Assembly: GCA_022786965.1 (NCBI GenBank)
Contig: JALFXH010000131.1
Span: forward strand, 1 to 39,318
DNA: 39,318 nt
Source: Clostridiales bacterium
Lineage (GTDB): Bacteria > Bacillota > Clostridia > Oscillospirales > Oscillospiraceae
Direction of reading: 5' to 3'
The notes beneath the pieces are model-generated. The model did no database searches and was not told where the DNA came from. It saw only the letters and a program-made list of their open reading frames with translations. Of the stretch, positions 22,965 to 31,889 are shown in pieces. A program made the translations under genes and the position numbers. Each line of letters begins with the position of its first letter. Positions within the stretch are counted from its first letter, which is position 1.

Positions 22965-24057
22965 CTATGGGGCCACCTCCTTTCACAAGCCCCCGGCGGT
23001 ATACCGGGCGGCGGAAAAAGCCATGCGGACCTGCGCCAATCCGGGCCGGGGCGGCTATGGCACGGCCATGGAGGCGGCGAAAACGGTGTTCGACTGCCGT
23101 GTGGCGGCGGGAGAGCTATTTTCCTGTGAGCCTTCTCAGGTGGTGCTGACCACCAGCTGCACCCACGGGCTGAATATCGCCATCCGCTCGCTGGTGAAGC
23201 CGGGGGACACGGTGGTGGTCACGGGCTTTGAGCACAACGCCGTCACCCGCCCGCTGCACGCTTTGGGGGCAAACCTTCGGGTCGCGGGACGGAAGCTGTT
23301 CGACTGGGACGATACGCTGGGAGAGTTCGAAAAAGCCCTAAACGGGGCCGACGCGGCGGTTTTTACCCATGTTTCCAACGTTTTTGGCTATATTCTGCCG
23401 CTGGGGGAGATGGCGGCTCTGTGCCGGAAACGGGGCGTGCCCTTCATTCTGGACGCGGCCCAGTCCGCCGGGACGCTGCCAATCGATTTTTCAGCGTTGG
23501 GGGCGGAATTTGTGGCCATGCCGGGGCACAAGGGCCTGCTGGGCCTGCCGGGTACGGGAATCCTTCTTTGCGCTCAGAGCGGGGAGCCGCTGCTGTATGG
23601 CGGCACGGGAACCCAGTCTATCCTGCAGGAGATGCCGGAGGAGCTGCCGGAACGGCTGGAGGCGGGGACCCTGAACGTTCCGGGTTACGCGGCCCTGACC
23701 CAGGGCCTGCGCTACCTGAAACGGGTGGGCACCGATACCATTTTCCGCCGGGAGCAGCAGACCCTGCAGCACTGCGTCCGGGGCCTTGTGCAGCAGGGCT
23801 TCCGGGTGTTTGCAGGGGCCCATCAGGCGGCAACGGTATCCTTCCTGCCGGGGCAGGACTGCGAGGAGGCGGCGGAAATCTTAGCCCGGCAGGGCATCGC
23901 CGTCCGGGCGGGACTGCACTGTGCGCCCCTGGCTCACGAGAGCGCCGGAACGCTGGAATCGGGCACCATCCGGGTCAGCTTGGGCTTCGACACCACAAAA
24001 GCGCAAATCGACACGTTTCTCCGGGCATCAGCCAAATTATCGCCTATCCGGTCATAA
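22951..24057 (+). CDS. Cysteine desulfurase/class V aminotransferase family protein
   Basis: A protein of 368 residues with the fold-type I PLP layout: MIYLDYGATSFHKPP, the cofactor-binding region TTSCTHGLNIAI, D168 in ILDAAQSAG, the PLP lysine K194 in MPGHKG (H193-K194), and the active-site cysteine C324 in RAGLHCAPLAHE. Proteins of this subfamily release sulfur from cysteine (or selenium from selenocysteine) as enzyme-bound persulfide or selenide. The ATG at 22951 sits after GGAGGAGGT inside the DUF3343 gene; a longer frame from 22858 is only overlap. It is not next to Isc/Suf scaffold genes, so a thio- or seleno-modification role with the DUF3343 protein is more likely than general Fe-S assembly. 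Confidence 0.9.
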   Translation: MIYLDYGATSFHKPPAVYRAAEKAMRTCANPGRGGYGTAMEAAKTVFDCRVAAGELFSCEPSQVVLTTSCTHGLNIAIRSLVKPGDTVVVTGFEHNAVTRPLHALGANLRVAGRKLFDWDDTLGEFEKALNGADAAVFTHVSNVFGYILPLGEMAALCRKRGVPFILDAAQSAGTLPIDFSALGAEFVAMPGHKGLLGLPGTGILLCAQSGEPLLYGGTGTQSILQEMPEELPERLEAGTLNVPGYAALTQGLRYLKRVGTDTIFRREQQTLQHCVRGLVQQGFRVFAGAHQAATVSFLPGQDCEEAAEILARQGIAVRAGLHCAPLAHESAGTLESGTIRVSLGFDTTKAQIDTFLRASAKLSPIRS

Positions 24058-24077
24058 AATTTTTACAGAAATTCCTA

Positions 24078-24106
24078 TTGCCATCGGGACCTGAATCCGC
24101 TATAAT
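24078..24106 (+). promoter_or_regulatory. Promoter of the cdaA operon
   Basis: TTGCCA (24078-24083) and a perfect TATAAT (24101-24106) are 17 bases apart, 76 bases before the cdaA start. It is the only clear promoter seen before the cdaA-ybbR-rseC-yicC set, whose genes overlap or nearly touch. Confidence 0.85.
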
Positions 24107-24181
24107 GGAACGGATAATAGATAAGTATACCATGGCTCATTGTGCCTATGGTTTCAGGATAGAAAGAAGGTTGATGGGAAG

Positions 24182-25045
24182 ATGAACATTATTCAGCAGA
24201 TCCTGAAAATGCAGTGGTCTGATTATCTGGATATCCTTGTGGTCGCCTATCTGATCTATAAGCTGCTGCCCCTTCTCAGGACACCTCATATCATGCGCCT
24301 TGCCCGCACGGTCATCGCCCTGGTGCTGATTGCCTGGATTACCAGCGCGGCAAAGCTGTATACCATCAACTGGCTTCTGAACCAGCTGCTGGCCGTGGGA
24401 CTGCTGGCCTTCGTGGTGCTGTTCCAGCCGGAGCTGCGGCGGATGCTGGACCACCTGGGCAATGTGAAAATCAGTAAGTTTTTCGGAATGCCCCGGCCGG
24501 TGCAGGAGATGGACGTGGTGATTACCCAGACCGTCCGGGCTTGCGAGGCCATGAGCCGGGAGAAGGTGGGCGCTCTCATCGTGTTTGCCCGGGACCAGCG
24601 GCTGGAGGAGTACTTCAAAACCGGTACGTCCATTGACGCCCAGGTGTCCGACCAGCTGGTGAGGAACATTTTCTTCAAAAATTCTCCCCTCCACGACGGC
24701 GCCATGATCATCCGGGACGGGCGCATCGCTGCGGCGGGCTGCGTGCTCCCCCTGAGCGCCAACGAGAACCTGGCCCCGGAGCTGGGCACCCGGCACCGGG
24801 CCGGCGTGGGCATGAGCGAGGCCACCGACGCGGTGGTGGTCATCGTGTCTGAGGAAAACGGCGCCATTTCCGTGGCTACGGGGGGTATGCTCAAGCGGTC
24901 TTTGAAGGTGGCGACGCTGGATAAGCTGCTGCGGCAGGAGCTGCATACGGTGGATTCCCAGGAGGAAAGCGGCAATTTCCCCGCCCAGGTGCTGAAAAAA
25001 CTTTCCGGCAAGGCAAAGGAGGATGGCGGCTATGAGAAGAAATAA
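24182..25045 (+). CDS. cdaA: Diadenylate cyclase CdaA
   Basis: A protein of 287 residues that makes c-di-AMP from two ATP at the inner face of the membrane. Three membrane helices occupy about residues 15-85 (with FQPELRRMLD at the exit). The DisA_N cyclase domain (about 110-265) has the catalytic DGA (172-174 in LHDGAMII) and the RHR motif (204-206 in GTRHRAGVG). The ATG at 24182 is chosen; AAGAAGG is 11 bases upstream, a slightly long spacing. It overlaps ybbR by 14 bases, the standard order in Firmicutes, where YbbR regulates CdaA. c-di-AMP controls potassium, osmolyte and cell-wall homeostasis. Confidence 0.95.
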   Translation: MNIIQQILKMQWSDYLDILVVAYLIYKLLPLLRTPHIMRLARTVIALVLIAWITSAAKLYTINWLLNQLLAVGLLAFVVLFQPELRRMLDHLGNVKISKFFGMPRPVQEMDVVITQTVRACEAMSREKVGALIVFARDQRLEEYFKTGTSIDAQVSDQLVRNIFFKNSPLHDGAMIIRDGRIAAAGCVLPLSANENLAPELGTRHRAGVGMSEATDAVVVIVSEENGAISVATGGMLKRSLKVATLDKLLRQELHTVDSQEESGNFPAQVLKKLSGKAKEDGGYEKK

Positions 25046-26270
25046 GCTTTACTCCATGCTCCTGTCCCTGGTGGTGGCCTTCGGCCTGTGGCTGTATGTG
25101 AAAAACAATGTGAGCATTGAAGATAACAACACCTTCTATAATATTCCGGTGGTTATGGAAGGTGAGACGATTTTGAATGAAGAAAACCTGATGATCACCA
25201 GCGTGTCCGCCAACACGGTGTCCCTGAACCTATCCGGGGCGAGAAGCGACCTGAGCAAGCTGGATTCCAGCAAGCTGGCGGCCAAGGTGGATTTGTCCGG
25301 CATCAAGGAGCCGGGTGAGCGGATCCCTCTGAGCTACACCATTACCTTCCCCAGTGACGTATCCCCCAGCGCTTTCACCCAGGGCAACAAGAATCCCGGC
25401 GCCATCTATGTGGATGTGGACTACCGGCGGGTGACGGAGATTCCCGTGCTGATCAAGTGGACGGGCAACCGCTCCGAGGATTACATCTACGATACGGAAA
25501 ACGCGGTGCTGGACAACAACACCGTGACCATCAGCGGCCCGGCCTCCGTGGTGGACACCATCGACCACGCCCGGGTGGAGATCGATCTGACGGAACAGGT
25601 GAAATCCATCAGCCAGAATTACCGCTATACCCTCTGTGACGTCGAGGGCAATCCGGTGGACGCCGGACAGATCACCACCAATCTGGAAGAGGTTCGGCTG
25701 GAAATGCAGATTCAGAAGATTCAGGAGATTCAGCTGAACGCGGATGTGGTCTACGGCGGCGGCGCCAACGAGCACAATACCACCGTGGAAATCTCCCCCG
25801 CCACCATCCGGGTCTCCGGCGGCGAGGCGGTGCTGGCCGAGCTGGGCGACACCCTCACCATCTGCACCGTCAATCTGGCGGATCTGGATAAAAACGTAAA
25901 CGAGCAGAAGTACACCCTGACCCTGCCCGAGGGCGTGACCAACCAGACCGGTGTCAATGAGGTCACCGTGTCCATCCGGTTCACGGGCCTGAAAACAAGA
26001 GAATTTACCATCGACCAGTTTGAAGCCGTCAATGTACCCGAGGGCATGACCGTGGATATCATCAGCGCCAGCCTGAGCGTGAAGGTTCGCGGCCCCGAGG
26101 CGGAAATCGCCGCCCTGAAGGAGAACAATATCCGGGCGGTGGTGGACTTCACCAACGCCGAGGTGGGCACCGCTACCTATAAGGTGAAGATTGTGTGCGG
26201 CGACCAGTTCCCCAATGTGGGCGCTTTGAAGGCGAACTCCGTGTCCGCCACGGTGCAGGCTGGAGGTTGA
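25032..26270 (+). CDS. ybbR: YbbR domain protein (CdaA regulator)
   Basis: A protein of 412 residues. One N-terminal membrane helix (YSMLLSLVVAFGLWLYV) anchors a long extracytoplasmic part made of repeated YbbR-like beta domains of about 80-90 residues each. Examples are the repeats around VVMEGETILNEENLMI...VSLNLSGARSDLSKL, VTISGPASVVDTIDHARVEIDL and IRVSGGEAVLAELGDTL. In the Bacillus/Listeria system the protein (also named CdaR there) binds and modulates CdaA. The ATG at 25032 is 9 bases after AAAGGAGG; the ATG at 25023 overlaps that SD and is rejected. No catalytic residues are expected or seen. Confidence 0.9.
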   Translation: MRRNKLYSMLLSLVVAFGLWLYVKNNVSIEDNNTFYNIPVVMEGETILNEENLMITSVSANTVSLNLSGARSDLSKLDSSKLAAKVDLSGIKEPGERIPLSYTITFPSDVSPSAFTQGNKNPGAIYVDVDYRRVTEIPVLIKWTGNRSEDYIYDTENAVLDNNTVTISGPASVVDTIDHARVEIDLTEQVKSISQNYRYTLCDVEGNPVDAGQITTNLEEVRLEMQIQKIQEIQLNADVVYGGGANEHNTTVEISPATIRVSGGEAVLAELGDTLTICTVNLADLDKNVNEQKYTLTLPEGVTNQTGVNEVTVSIRFTGLKTREFTIDQFEAVNVPEGMTVDIISASLSVKVRGPEAEIAALKENNIRAVVDFTNAEVGTATYKVKIVCGDQFPNVGALKANSVSATVQAGG

Positions 26271-26271
26271 C

Positions 26272-26712
26272 ATGGAGCAGCTGGTACGGGTTCGGGAAAC
26301 CCATGACGACGGAACCGCCGCCGTGGTTCACATCCGGGAGAGCGCCTGCTCCGGGGACTGCCACAAGTGCTCCGGCTGCGGCGCGGCAAAGGAAACGGTG
26401 ATCTTCACCGCCGAAAACCCCATCGGGGCGGCGGTGGGGGATTTTGTCAAGGTGGAATCCTCCACGGCTCCGGTGCTGAAGGCGGCCATGGTGTTGTATG
26501 TTTTGCCGCTGGTTCTGTTTTTCCTTGGCTACTATTTGGGTACGCTGCCCGGAAGCTTCGGCGCCCTGGGCGGCGGACTGGGATTTGTTCTGGGTGTAGC
26601 CATCGTCATCGCCTATGACCGCCTGGTGGTAAACAAAGCCAATCTTCACTATACCATTACCGCGTTCGCGGATACGACAACCGTCAGAAAAGAGGAAGAA
26701 AACCATGGTTAA
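26272..26712 (+). CDS. rseC: SoxR-reducing system protein RseC/MucC family
   Basis: A protein of 146 residues with an N-terminal cysteine-rich segment CSGDCHKCSGCGA (four cysteines, likely metal or redox binding) and two membrane helices (about 68-85 and 92-112), the RseC/MucC layout. In Proteobacteria RseC takes part in reducing SoxR and in RNF-like electron transfer; in Clostridia the family is often seen near housekeeping genes and its job is unclear. The start follows the ybbR stop by one base, with GGAGG just before. The last 8 bases overlap yicC. Confidence 0.88.
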   Translation: MEQLVRVRETHDDGTAAVVHIRESACSGDCHKCSGCGAAKETVIFTAENPIGAAVGDFVKVESSTAPVLKAAMVLYVLPLVLFFLGYYLGTLPGSFGALGGGLGFVLGVAIVIAYDRLVVNKANLHYTITAFADTTTVRKEEENHG

Positions 26713-27583
26713 GAGTATGACCGGCTACGGCCGGGCGGTGGAAACCGTAAACGGCCGGGAGTTCACCGTGGAGCTGCGCTCCGTCAATAACCGGTACTTT
26801 GACTGCACCGTGAAGCTGCCCCGGACCCTGTCCTTTGCCGAGGACGCGGTGAAGCAGGCGGTAAAGGGGGCCATCTCCCGGGGCAAGGTGGATGTGTTCA
26901 TCTCCCTGCGCTCTGAGGGTGCTCAGGATGTGAAGATCACCTTGAACACGCCCATGGTGGAGGGATACATTGCCGCCATGAAGCAGATGACGGATACCTA
27001 TGGCGTTCGTGATGACATCAGCGTGAGCCTGCTGTCCCGGATGCCCGATGTGTTCACCGTGGACAAGCCGGAGGTAGACGAGGAGCAGCTGCTTTCCGAT
27101 CTTTTGAGCGTGGTGAATCTGGCGCTGGAGCGCTACGACGCCATGCGCGCCGCCGAGGGCAAGGCTCTGGAAAACGACCTTCGATCCCGGGGAGAAACCA
27201 TCCTGTCCCTTGTGGAGCAAGTGGAGGCCGGCAGCGGCCAGACCGTGGCGGACTACCGCACGAGACTGGAAAACAAGCTGAAAGAGGTGCTGGCCAACAC
27301 CGCCATCGATGAGAGCCGGATTCTGACGGAGGCAGCCATTTTTGCCGACAAGGTTGCCGTGGACGAGGAGACCGTCCGCTTAAGAAGCCACCTGGATCAG
27401 ATGAACAATATGCTCACCGCCGGCGGGGCCATCGGACGGAAGCTGGACTTCCTGCTGCAGGAGATGAACCGGGAGAGCAACACCATCGGCTCCAAGTGTT
27501 CCGATGTAAGGCTTGCCCGGATTGTCGTGGACATCAAGGCCGAGCTGGAAAAAATCCGGGAGCAGACCCAGAATATCGAATAG
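26705..27583 (+). CDS. yicC: YicC/YloC family endoribonuclease
   Basis: A protein of 292 residues with the family start MVKSMTGYGRA, an N-terminal YicC_N domain (including ELRSVNNRYFD and LPRTL) and a C-terminal DUF1732 domain with DESRILTEAAIFADKVAVDEETVRLRSH and GRKLDFLLQEMNRESNTIGSKC. Members have been reported as RNA endonucleases. It precedes remA-gmk as in many Firmicutes; a repeat element separates it from remA. The start overlaps rseC by 8 bases. Confidence 0.93.
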   Translation: MVKSMTGYGRAVETVNGREFTVELRSVNNRYFDCTVKLPRTLSFAEDAVKQAVKGAISRGKVDVFISLRSEGAQDVKITLNTPMVEGYIAAMKQMTDTYGVRDDISVSLLSRMPDVFTVDKPEVDEEQLLSDLLSVVNLALERYDAMRAAEGKALENDLRSRGETILSLVEQVEAGSGQTVADYRTRLENKLKEVLANTAIDESRILTEAAIFADKVAVDEETVRLRSHLDQMNNMLTAGGAIGRKLDFLLQEMNRESNTIGSKCSDVRLARIVVDIKAELEKIREQTQNIE

Positions 27584-27586
27584 GTT

Positions 27587-27746
27587 AGTTGACAGTTGAC
27601 AGTTGTGGTATCCATGCGGGATGTACTGAAATCGTAATGCAAATACGTAGTACGGTGTGTTTATAGGAACATATCGGTGTTCAACACAATGTTGTTCAAA
27701 ACTGTCCCGAAGGGACTCCTTAACTGTCAACTATCAACTGTCAACT
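27587..27746. repeat. AGTTGACAGT-bounded inverted-repeat element, copy 1
   Basis: Left end AGTTGACAGTTGACAGTTGT and right end AACTGTCAACTATCAACTGTC-AACT are inverted repeats built from the same short unit. The interior has GTATCC-ATGC-GGGAT and GTCCC-GAA-GGGAC stems shared with copy 3. About 160 bases, non-coding, in the yicC-remA gap. Confidence 0.85.
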
Positions 27747-27783
27747 CTTACAAAGCACAATTGATCGATTAGGAGGTGCAGCA

Positions 27784-28047
27784 ATGAAGCTCATCAACAT
27801 TGGTTTCGGCAGTATGGTGGCGGCGGAGCGGCTGCTGGCCATCGTCGCGCCGGACTCCGCGCCCATCAAGCGTGTGGTGCAGGAGGCCCGGGATCGGGGA
27901 ATGCTCATCGACGCCTCCTTCGGACGAAAAACCAAAGCGGTGATCCTGATGGACACCGACCATGTGATTCTGTCTGCCATCCCCTCGGAGACCATCGGGG
28001 CCCGGTGGATGGACACCCAGGAGGTCAAGATGGAGGAAGAGATATGA
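27784..28047 (+). CDS. remA: RemA/DUF370 DNA-binding matrix regulator
   Basis: An 87-residue protein with the conserved [30 protein letters not shown] start and [14 protein letters not shown] middle of the RemA family. RemA in Bacillus is a ring-shaped DNA-binding activator of biofilm matrix and osmoprotection genes. The SD AGGAGG lies before the ATG. The gene overlaps gmk by ATGA, a conserved arrangement. A biofilm role here is not shown; the same family is widespread as a nucleoid-like DNA binder. Confidence 0.93.
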   Translation: MKLINIGFGSMVAAERLLAIVAPDSAPIKRVVQEARDRGMLIDASFGRKTKAVILMDTDHVILSAIPSETIGARWMDTQEVKMEEEI

Positions 28048-28592
28048 GCAAGGGCAAACTCATTGTGATTTCCGGCGCTTCCGGTGTTGGAAAGGGCACG
28101 GTTCTGGGTATCATGATGAAGAAGCGGAAGGACCTGTCCTTTTCCGTTTCCGCCACCACCCGGCCTCCCCGGCCCGGTGAGGTGGATGGGGTGCACTACT
28201 ACTTCGTTTCCCGGGAGCAGTTCCAGGAAATGATTGCCCAGGGCGCGTTTCTGGAATACGATGCCCACGCCGCCAACTTCTACGGCACTCCCCGTGCCCA
28301 GGCGGAGGAAAAGCGGGCCCACGGCCCGGTGCTGCTGGACATCGAGCCGGCAGGCGCAAAGCAGGTCCGGCAGAGCGTGCCGGATGCGGAGCTGATTTTC
28401 ATTATGCCCCCCTCTATGGAGGAGCTGGAACGCCGTCTCCGGGGCCGGGGCGATACCCCGGAGGATCAGATTAAGCTGCGCATGGAGCGGGCGGTCTGGG
28501 AGATGGAGCAGCGGTTCTGGTACGACCATGTGGTGGTCAACGACGACCCGGAACGCTGCGCCGAGGAAATTCTGAGCATTATCGAGGAATAA
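28044..28592 (+). CDS. gmk: Guanylate kinase
   Basis: A protein of 182 residues that converts GMP and ATP to GDP and ADP. The P-loop GASGVGKGT (11-19), the GMP-binding [21 protein letters not shown] and the lid region [17 protein letters not shown] are visible. The true start is the ATG at 28044 overlapping the remA stop; a longer in-frame extension into remA to 28005 is rejected. A repeat element follows immediately after the stop. Confidence 0.96.
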   Translation: MSKGKLIVISGASGVGKGTVLGIMMKKRKDLSFSVSATTRPPRPGEVDGVHYYFVSREQFQEMIAQGAFLEYDAHAANFYGTPRAQAEEKRAHGPVLLDIEPAGAKQVRQSVPDAELIFIMPPSMEELERRLRGRGDTPEDQIKLRMERAVWEMEQRFWYDHVVVNDDPERCAEEILSIIEE

Positions 28593-28602
28593 TGAAAAAT
28601 AT

Positions 28603-28696
28603 AGTTGACAGTTGATAGTTGACAGTGGACAGTTAGGGCGTCCCTGCGTGTTATAAAGACTGTCAATTGTCAACTGTCAACTATCAACTGTCAACT
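28603..28696. repeat. AGTTGACAGT-bounded inverted-repeat element, copy 2 (short)
   Basis: Left arm AGTTGACAGTTGATAGTTGA continues with CAGTGGACAGTT, and the right arm AACTGTCAACTATCAACTG-TCAACT is its inverted partner. Only about 94 bases long; the interior retains GTCCCTGCGTG but lacks most of the middle of copies 1 and 3. Lies between gmk and rpoZ. Confidence 0.85.
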
Positions 28697-28724
28697 GAAA
28701 TAAGTCTATTGGAGGATTGAATTT

Positions 28725-28931
28725 ATGCTGTACCCCCCTGTTGCTGATTTGCTGAAGAATGTGGATAGCCGTTACCTGCTGGTGAATGTGGTGGCCCACC
28801 GGGCACGCCAGATTGCCGCCGAGGCCGAGGCTCTTCAGGAAGAACTGCCGGAGAAGCCTGTGACCCTGGCCATTCAGGAGGTTGCCGACGGCGAGCTGTC
28901 CGGTTTTGTGAAGGAAGAATACAGAAAGTAA
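28725..28931 (+). CDS. rpoZ: RNA polymerase omega subunit
   Basis: A 68-residue protein beginning MLYPPVADLLKNVDSRYLLVNVVAHRARQIA, the conserved omega core that binds the beta-prime subunit and helps assemble RNA polymerase. The position after gmk and before priA is the usual one. GGAGG precedes the ATG. Short but of normal length for Clostridia. Confidence 0.92.
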   Translation: MLYPPVADLLKNVDSRYLLVNVVAHRARQIAAEAEALQEELPEKPVTLAIQEVADGELSGFVKEEYRK

Positions 28932-28949
28932 GGGGTTAGGAGGGGCGCT

Positions 28950-31397
28950 ATGATTGCGAAAATTGCTGTTGCGGCGGCGAATTTTGCCATAGACAAGCCC
29001 TATTCCTACTTTGTTCCCGAGAATCTTACTGTCTGTCCGGGACAGCGGGTGATGCTGCCCTTCGGACGGGCCAACAAGCGCACGGAGGGAATCGTCCTGA
29101 CGGTGGAAAATGGCAGCGCGGACAAGCTGAAAGCCATCGAACGCTGTCTGGATGAGGCCCCCGTGCTCACCGAAAGCCAGCTTCGGCTGGCGGCTTTTTT
29201 GCGGGAGCGGTATTTCTGTACTTTTTTTGACGCCATCCGGGTGATGCTCCCGGCGGGGCTGTGGTTCCGCACCAAGCTGACGGTCTCCCTGACGGAGGAC
29301 CGGAGCTGGAAAGAGAAAACCCTCCGCAAGGAAAACGCCCGGGCGGTACTGGAGCTGCTGGAAAATATGGGCGGTCAGGCCCAGGAGGATGCCCTGCGCA
29401 ATCTCATCGCTGACGAAGAGGCTCTTTCCGAGGCGCTGGCCTACCTGACCCGGAAAAAGTGGGTGTCCGCCCAGACGGACTATCTGCGAAAAACCCACGA
29501 TAAATCCGAGAAAATCGCCACTCTCGCCGTCCCAGCGGAGGAGGCCATGGCCTACGCCGAAAGGCGGCCCAAATCCGCCGCCATGCAGCGGCAGGTTTTG
29601 GAACTGCTTTGCAGCGTGGGCAGCGTGGCGGTGAAGGACCTGTGCTATTTCACCGGCGCGTCCGCCGCCACGGTGAACCGGCTGGAAGCATTGGGTTATT
29701 TGACATTATCTGAGCGCCCGGTGCTGCGGTGCCGGGAGATTCGCCCGGCACAATTGGACGGCCCGCTGGTGCTGCAGCCCCAGCAGCAGACCTGTTTTGA
29801 GGGGTTAGCCACCCAGATGGGGCAGGAAAATCCCGGCGTGGCACTCCTATACGGGGTTACCGGCTCAGGAAAAACATCAGTCTATATCAAGCTGATTCAG
29901 GCTTGCTTGGAGCAGGGGAAAGCCGCTCTTCTGATGGTGCCGGAAATTGCCCTGACACCTCAGCTTCTGGGGCTGATGGCGGCCTATTTTGGCGGTTCCG
30001 TGGCGGTGCTCCACAGCAGCCTGTCCACCGCCGAACGGTACGACCAGTGGAAGCGGGTGAAAAACGGCGACGCGAAAGTCATCATCGGCACCCGCAGCGC
30101 GGTGTTTGCCCCCTGCACCCCGGGCCTCATCATTCTGGACGAGGAGCAGGAGCATTCCTATAAATCCGAAAGTAGCCCCCGGTACGCGGCGAAGGAAGTG
30201 GCCATCTGGCGGGGAGCGAAAGAGGGTGCGCTGGTGCTCCTCGGCTCGGCGACTCCCTCCATCGAGAGTATGTACCGGGCAAAGACCGGCGCGTACAAGT
30301 TATACACCCTCCGGCAGCGTTACAATGGACGGCCTCTTCCCGAGGTGGACATTGTGGATATGCGGGAGGAATTGAAGCTGGGAAACGACACCAGCTTAAG
30401 CATCCCGCTGCGGGAGGATATCCTGCGGACCCGGGACGCGGGGAAGCAGACCATCCTGCTGCTGAACCGCCGGGGCAACAGCCGGGCGCTGGTGTGCGTG
30501 GACTGCCGGGAAACCCCGGAGTGCCCCCGGTGCAATGTGAAGCTGACCTACCACAGCGCCAACAAAAGGCTGATGTGCCACTACTGCGGCTTCTCCCAGC
30601 CAGCCCCGGAGCGGTGCCCCAGCTGCGGCGGGCCGCTGAAGACCATCGGCACCGGCACCCAGAAGGTGCAGCAGGAGCTGAATGCCCTGTTTCCCGACAT
30701 GGAAACCCTTCGCATGGACACCGACACCGTCAGCGCGGTGAATACCCACGAGAAAATTCTGGAACGATTTCAAAAGGAGAATATCCCCATATTGCTTGGA
30801 ACCCAGATGGTGGCCAAGGGTCTGAATCTGCCGGGTGTGACGCTGGTGGGCGTGCTGGACGCCGACCTGAGCCTGTACACCGGGGGTTTCCGGGCGGGGG
30901 AGACCACCTTCAATCTGCTGACCCAGGTGGTGGGCCGGGCAGGCCGGGGAGATACCCCCGGTCAGGCGGTGATCCAGACGCTGTATCCGGAGCACCAGAT
31001 CATCCGTCTGGCGGCAAAGCAGGATTACGATGGGTTTTATGATCTGGAAATCCGCCTGCGGCAGGCCCAGAGCGCCCCGCCCTTTGGCGATCTGGCGGCG
31101 GTGACCTTCACCGGGCAGGAGGAAGGGAGCGTGCTCCGGGGGGCGGCTGTCTTTCGGGACAGCCTGAACGCCTGTCTGCGGCAGATGCCCTATTCGGAAG
31201 AACAATGCACCGTGCTGGGGCCTGCCCCCTGCGTGGTGCCCAAGGTAAACTACAATTTCCGGTATCAGCTGACGCTGCGGTGCCGGATGACAAAATCGCT
31301 GCGGCAGCTGCTTGCTTATCTGCTGCGGCAGTTTTGCCGGGACAAAGCCAACCGGGGCGTCAATGCCTTTATTGACGTCAACGGCTACGATATGTAA
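28950..31397 (+). CDS. priA: Primosomal protein N' (replication restart helicase PriA)
   Basis: A protein of 815 residues. An N-terminal DNA-binding domain (about 1-100: KIAVAAANFAIDKPYSYFVP) is followed by a winged-helix part and a superfamily 2 helicase core with GVTGSGKT (Walker A), LDEEQEHSYKSE (Walker B) and GSATPS. Inserted zinc-binding cysteines are at CVDCRETPECPRC and CHYCGFSQPAPERCPSC. Helicase motifs GTQMVAKG and VGRAGRGDTPGQ follow. It reloads the replicative helicase at stalled forks. No odd features. Confidence 0.96.
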   Translation: MIAKIAVAAANFAIDKPYSYFVPENLTVCPGQRVMLPFGRANKRTEGIVLTVENGSADKLKAIERCLDEAPVLTESQLRLAAFLRERYFCTFFDAIRVMLPAGLWFRTKLTVSLTEDRSWKEKTLRKENARAVLELLENMGGQAQEDALRNLIADEEALSEALAYLTRKKWVSAQTDYLRKTHDKSEKIATLAVPAEEAMAYAERRPKSAAMQRQVLELLCSVGSVAVKDLCYFTGASAATVNRLEALGYLTLSERPVLRCREIRPAQLDGPLVLQPQQQTCFEGLATQMGQENPGVALLYGVTGSGKTSVYIKLIQACLEQGKAALLMVPEIALTPQLLGLMAAYFGGSVAVLHSSLSTAERYDQWKRVKNGDAKVIIGTRSAVFAPCTPGLIILDEEQEHSYKSESSPRYAAKEVAIWRGAKEGALVLLGSATPSIESMYRAKTGAYKLYTLRQRYNGRPLPEVDIVDMREELKLGNDTSLSIPLREDILRTRDAGKQTILLLNRRGNSRALVCVDCRETPECPRCNVKLTYHSANKRLMCHYCGFSQPAPERCPSCGGPLKTIGTGTQKVQQELNALFPDMETLRMDTDTVSAVNTHEKILERFQKENIPILLGTQMVAKGLNLPGVTLVGVLDADLSLYTGGFRAGETTFNLLTQVVGRAGRGDTPGQAVIQTLYPEHQIIRLAAKQDYDGFYDLEIRLRQAQSAPPFGDLAAVTFTGQEEGSVLRGAAVFRDSLNACLRQMPYSEEQCTVLGPAPCVVPKVNYNFRYQLTLRCRMTKSLRQLLAYLLRQFCRDKANRGVNAFIDVNGYDM

Positions 31398-31412
31398 AGA
31401 GAGGAACGAGCT

Positions 31413-31889
31413 ATGGGACTGCGGAAAATTCTGACGGATAAGGACCCCGCGCTGCACAAGGTGTGCAGGCCGGTGGAGAAATTTGACGGTAGGCTACACA
31501 AGCTGCTGGACGACATGGCGGAAACTCTGGAGCAGGCCAACGGCGTAGGCCTTGCCGCTCCCCAGATCGGCATTTTGCGCCGGGTGGTGCTGGTGGACAC
31601 CGGCGAGGAGGTTCTGGAGCTGATCAACCCCACCCTGCTGGAAACCAGCGGGGAACAGGTTGGCGCGGAGGGCTGTCTCAGCGTTCCCGGCAAGTACGGC
31701 CTGGTTAAGCGGCCCAACTACGCCAAGGTTCGGGCTCAGGACCGGAACGGCAACTGGTACGAGGCCGAGGGCGAGGAACTGATTGCCCGATGCTTCTGCC
31801 ATGAGCTGGACCATCTGGACGGCATTGTGTACACCGAGGTCATGGAGCGGTTCCTCACAGAGGAAGAACTGGCGGGAGACGAGGACTGA
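31413..31889 (+). CDS. def: Peptide deformylase
   Basis: A 158-residue metalloenzyme that removes the formyl group from new proteins. The three family motifs are intact: GVGLAAPQIG (44-53), EGCLSVPG (metal ligand C88) and CHELDHLDG (metal ligands H130 and H134, catalytic E131). The stop overlaps the fmt start by one base (TGATG), so deformylase and formyltransferase are made together. Confidence 0.96.
   Translation: MGLRKILTDKDPALHKVCRPVEKFDGRLHKLLDDMAETLEQANGVGLAAPQIGILRRVVLVDTGEEVLELINPTLLETSGEQVGAEGCLSVPGKYGLVKRPNYAKVRAQDRNGNWYEAEGEELIARCFCHELDHLDGIVYTEVMERFLTEEELAGDED

Noticed and set aside
27587-27746. CRISPR-like reading of the AGTTGACAGT repeats
   Set aside because: Units are short, tandem and at both ends in inverted orientation without spacers; an inverted-repeat element explains them.
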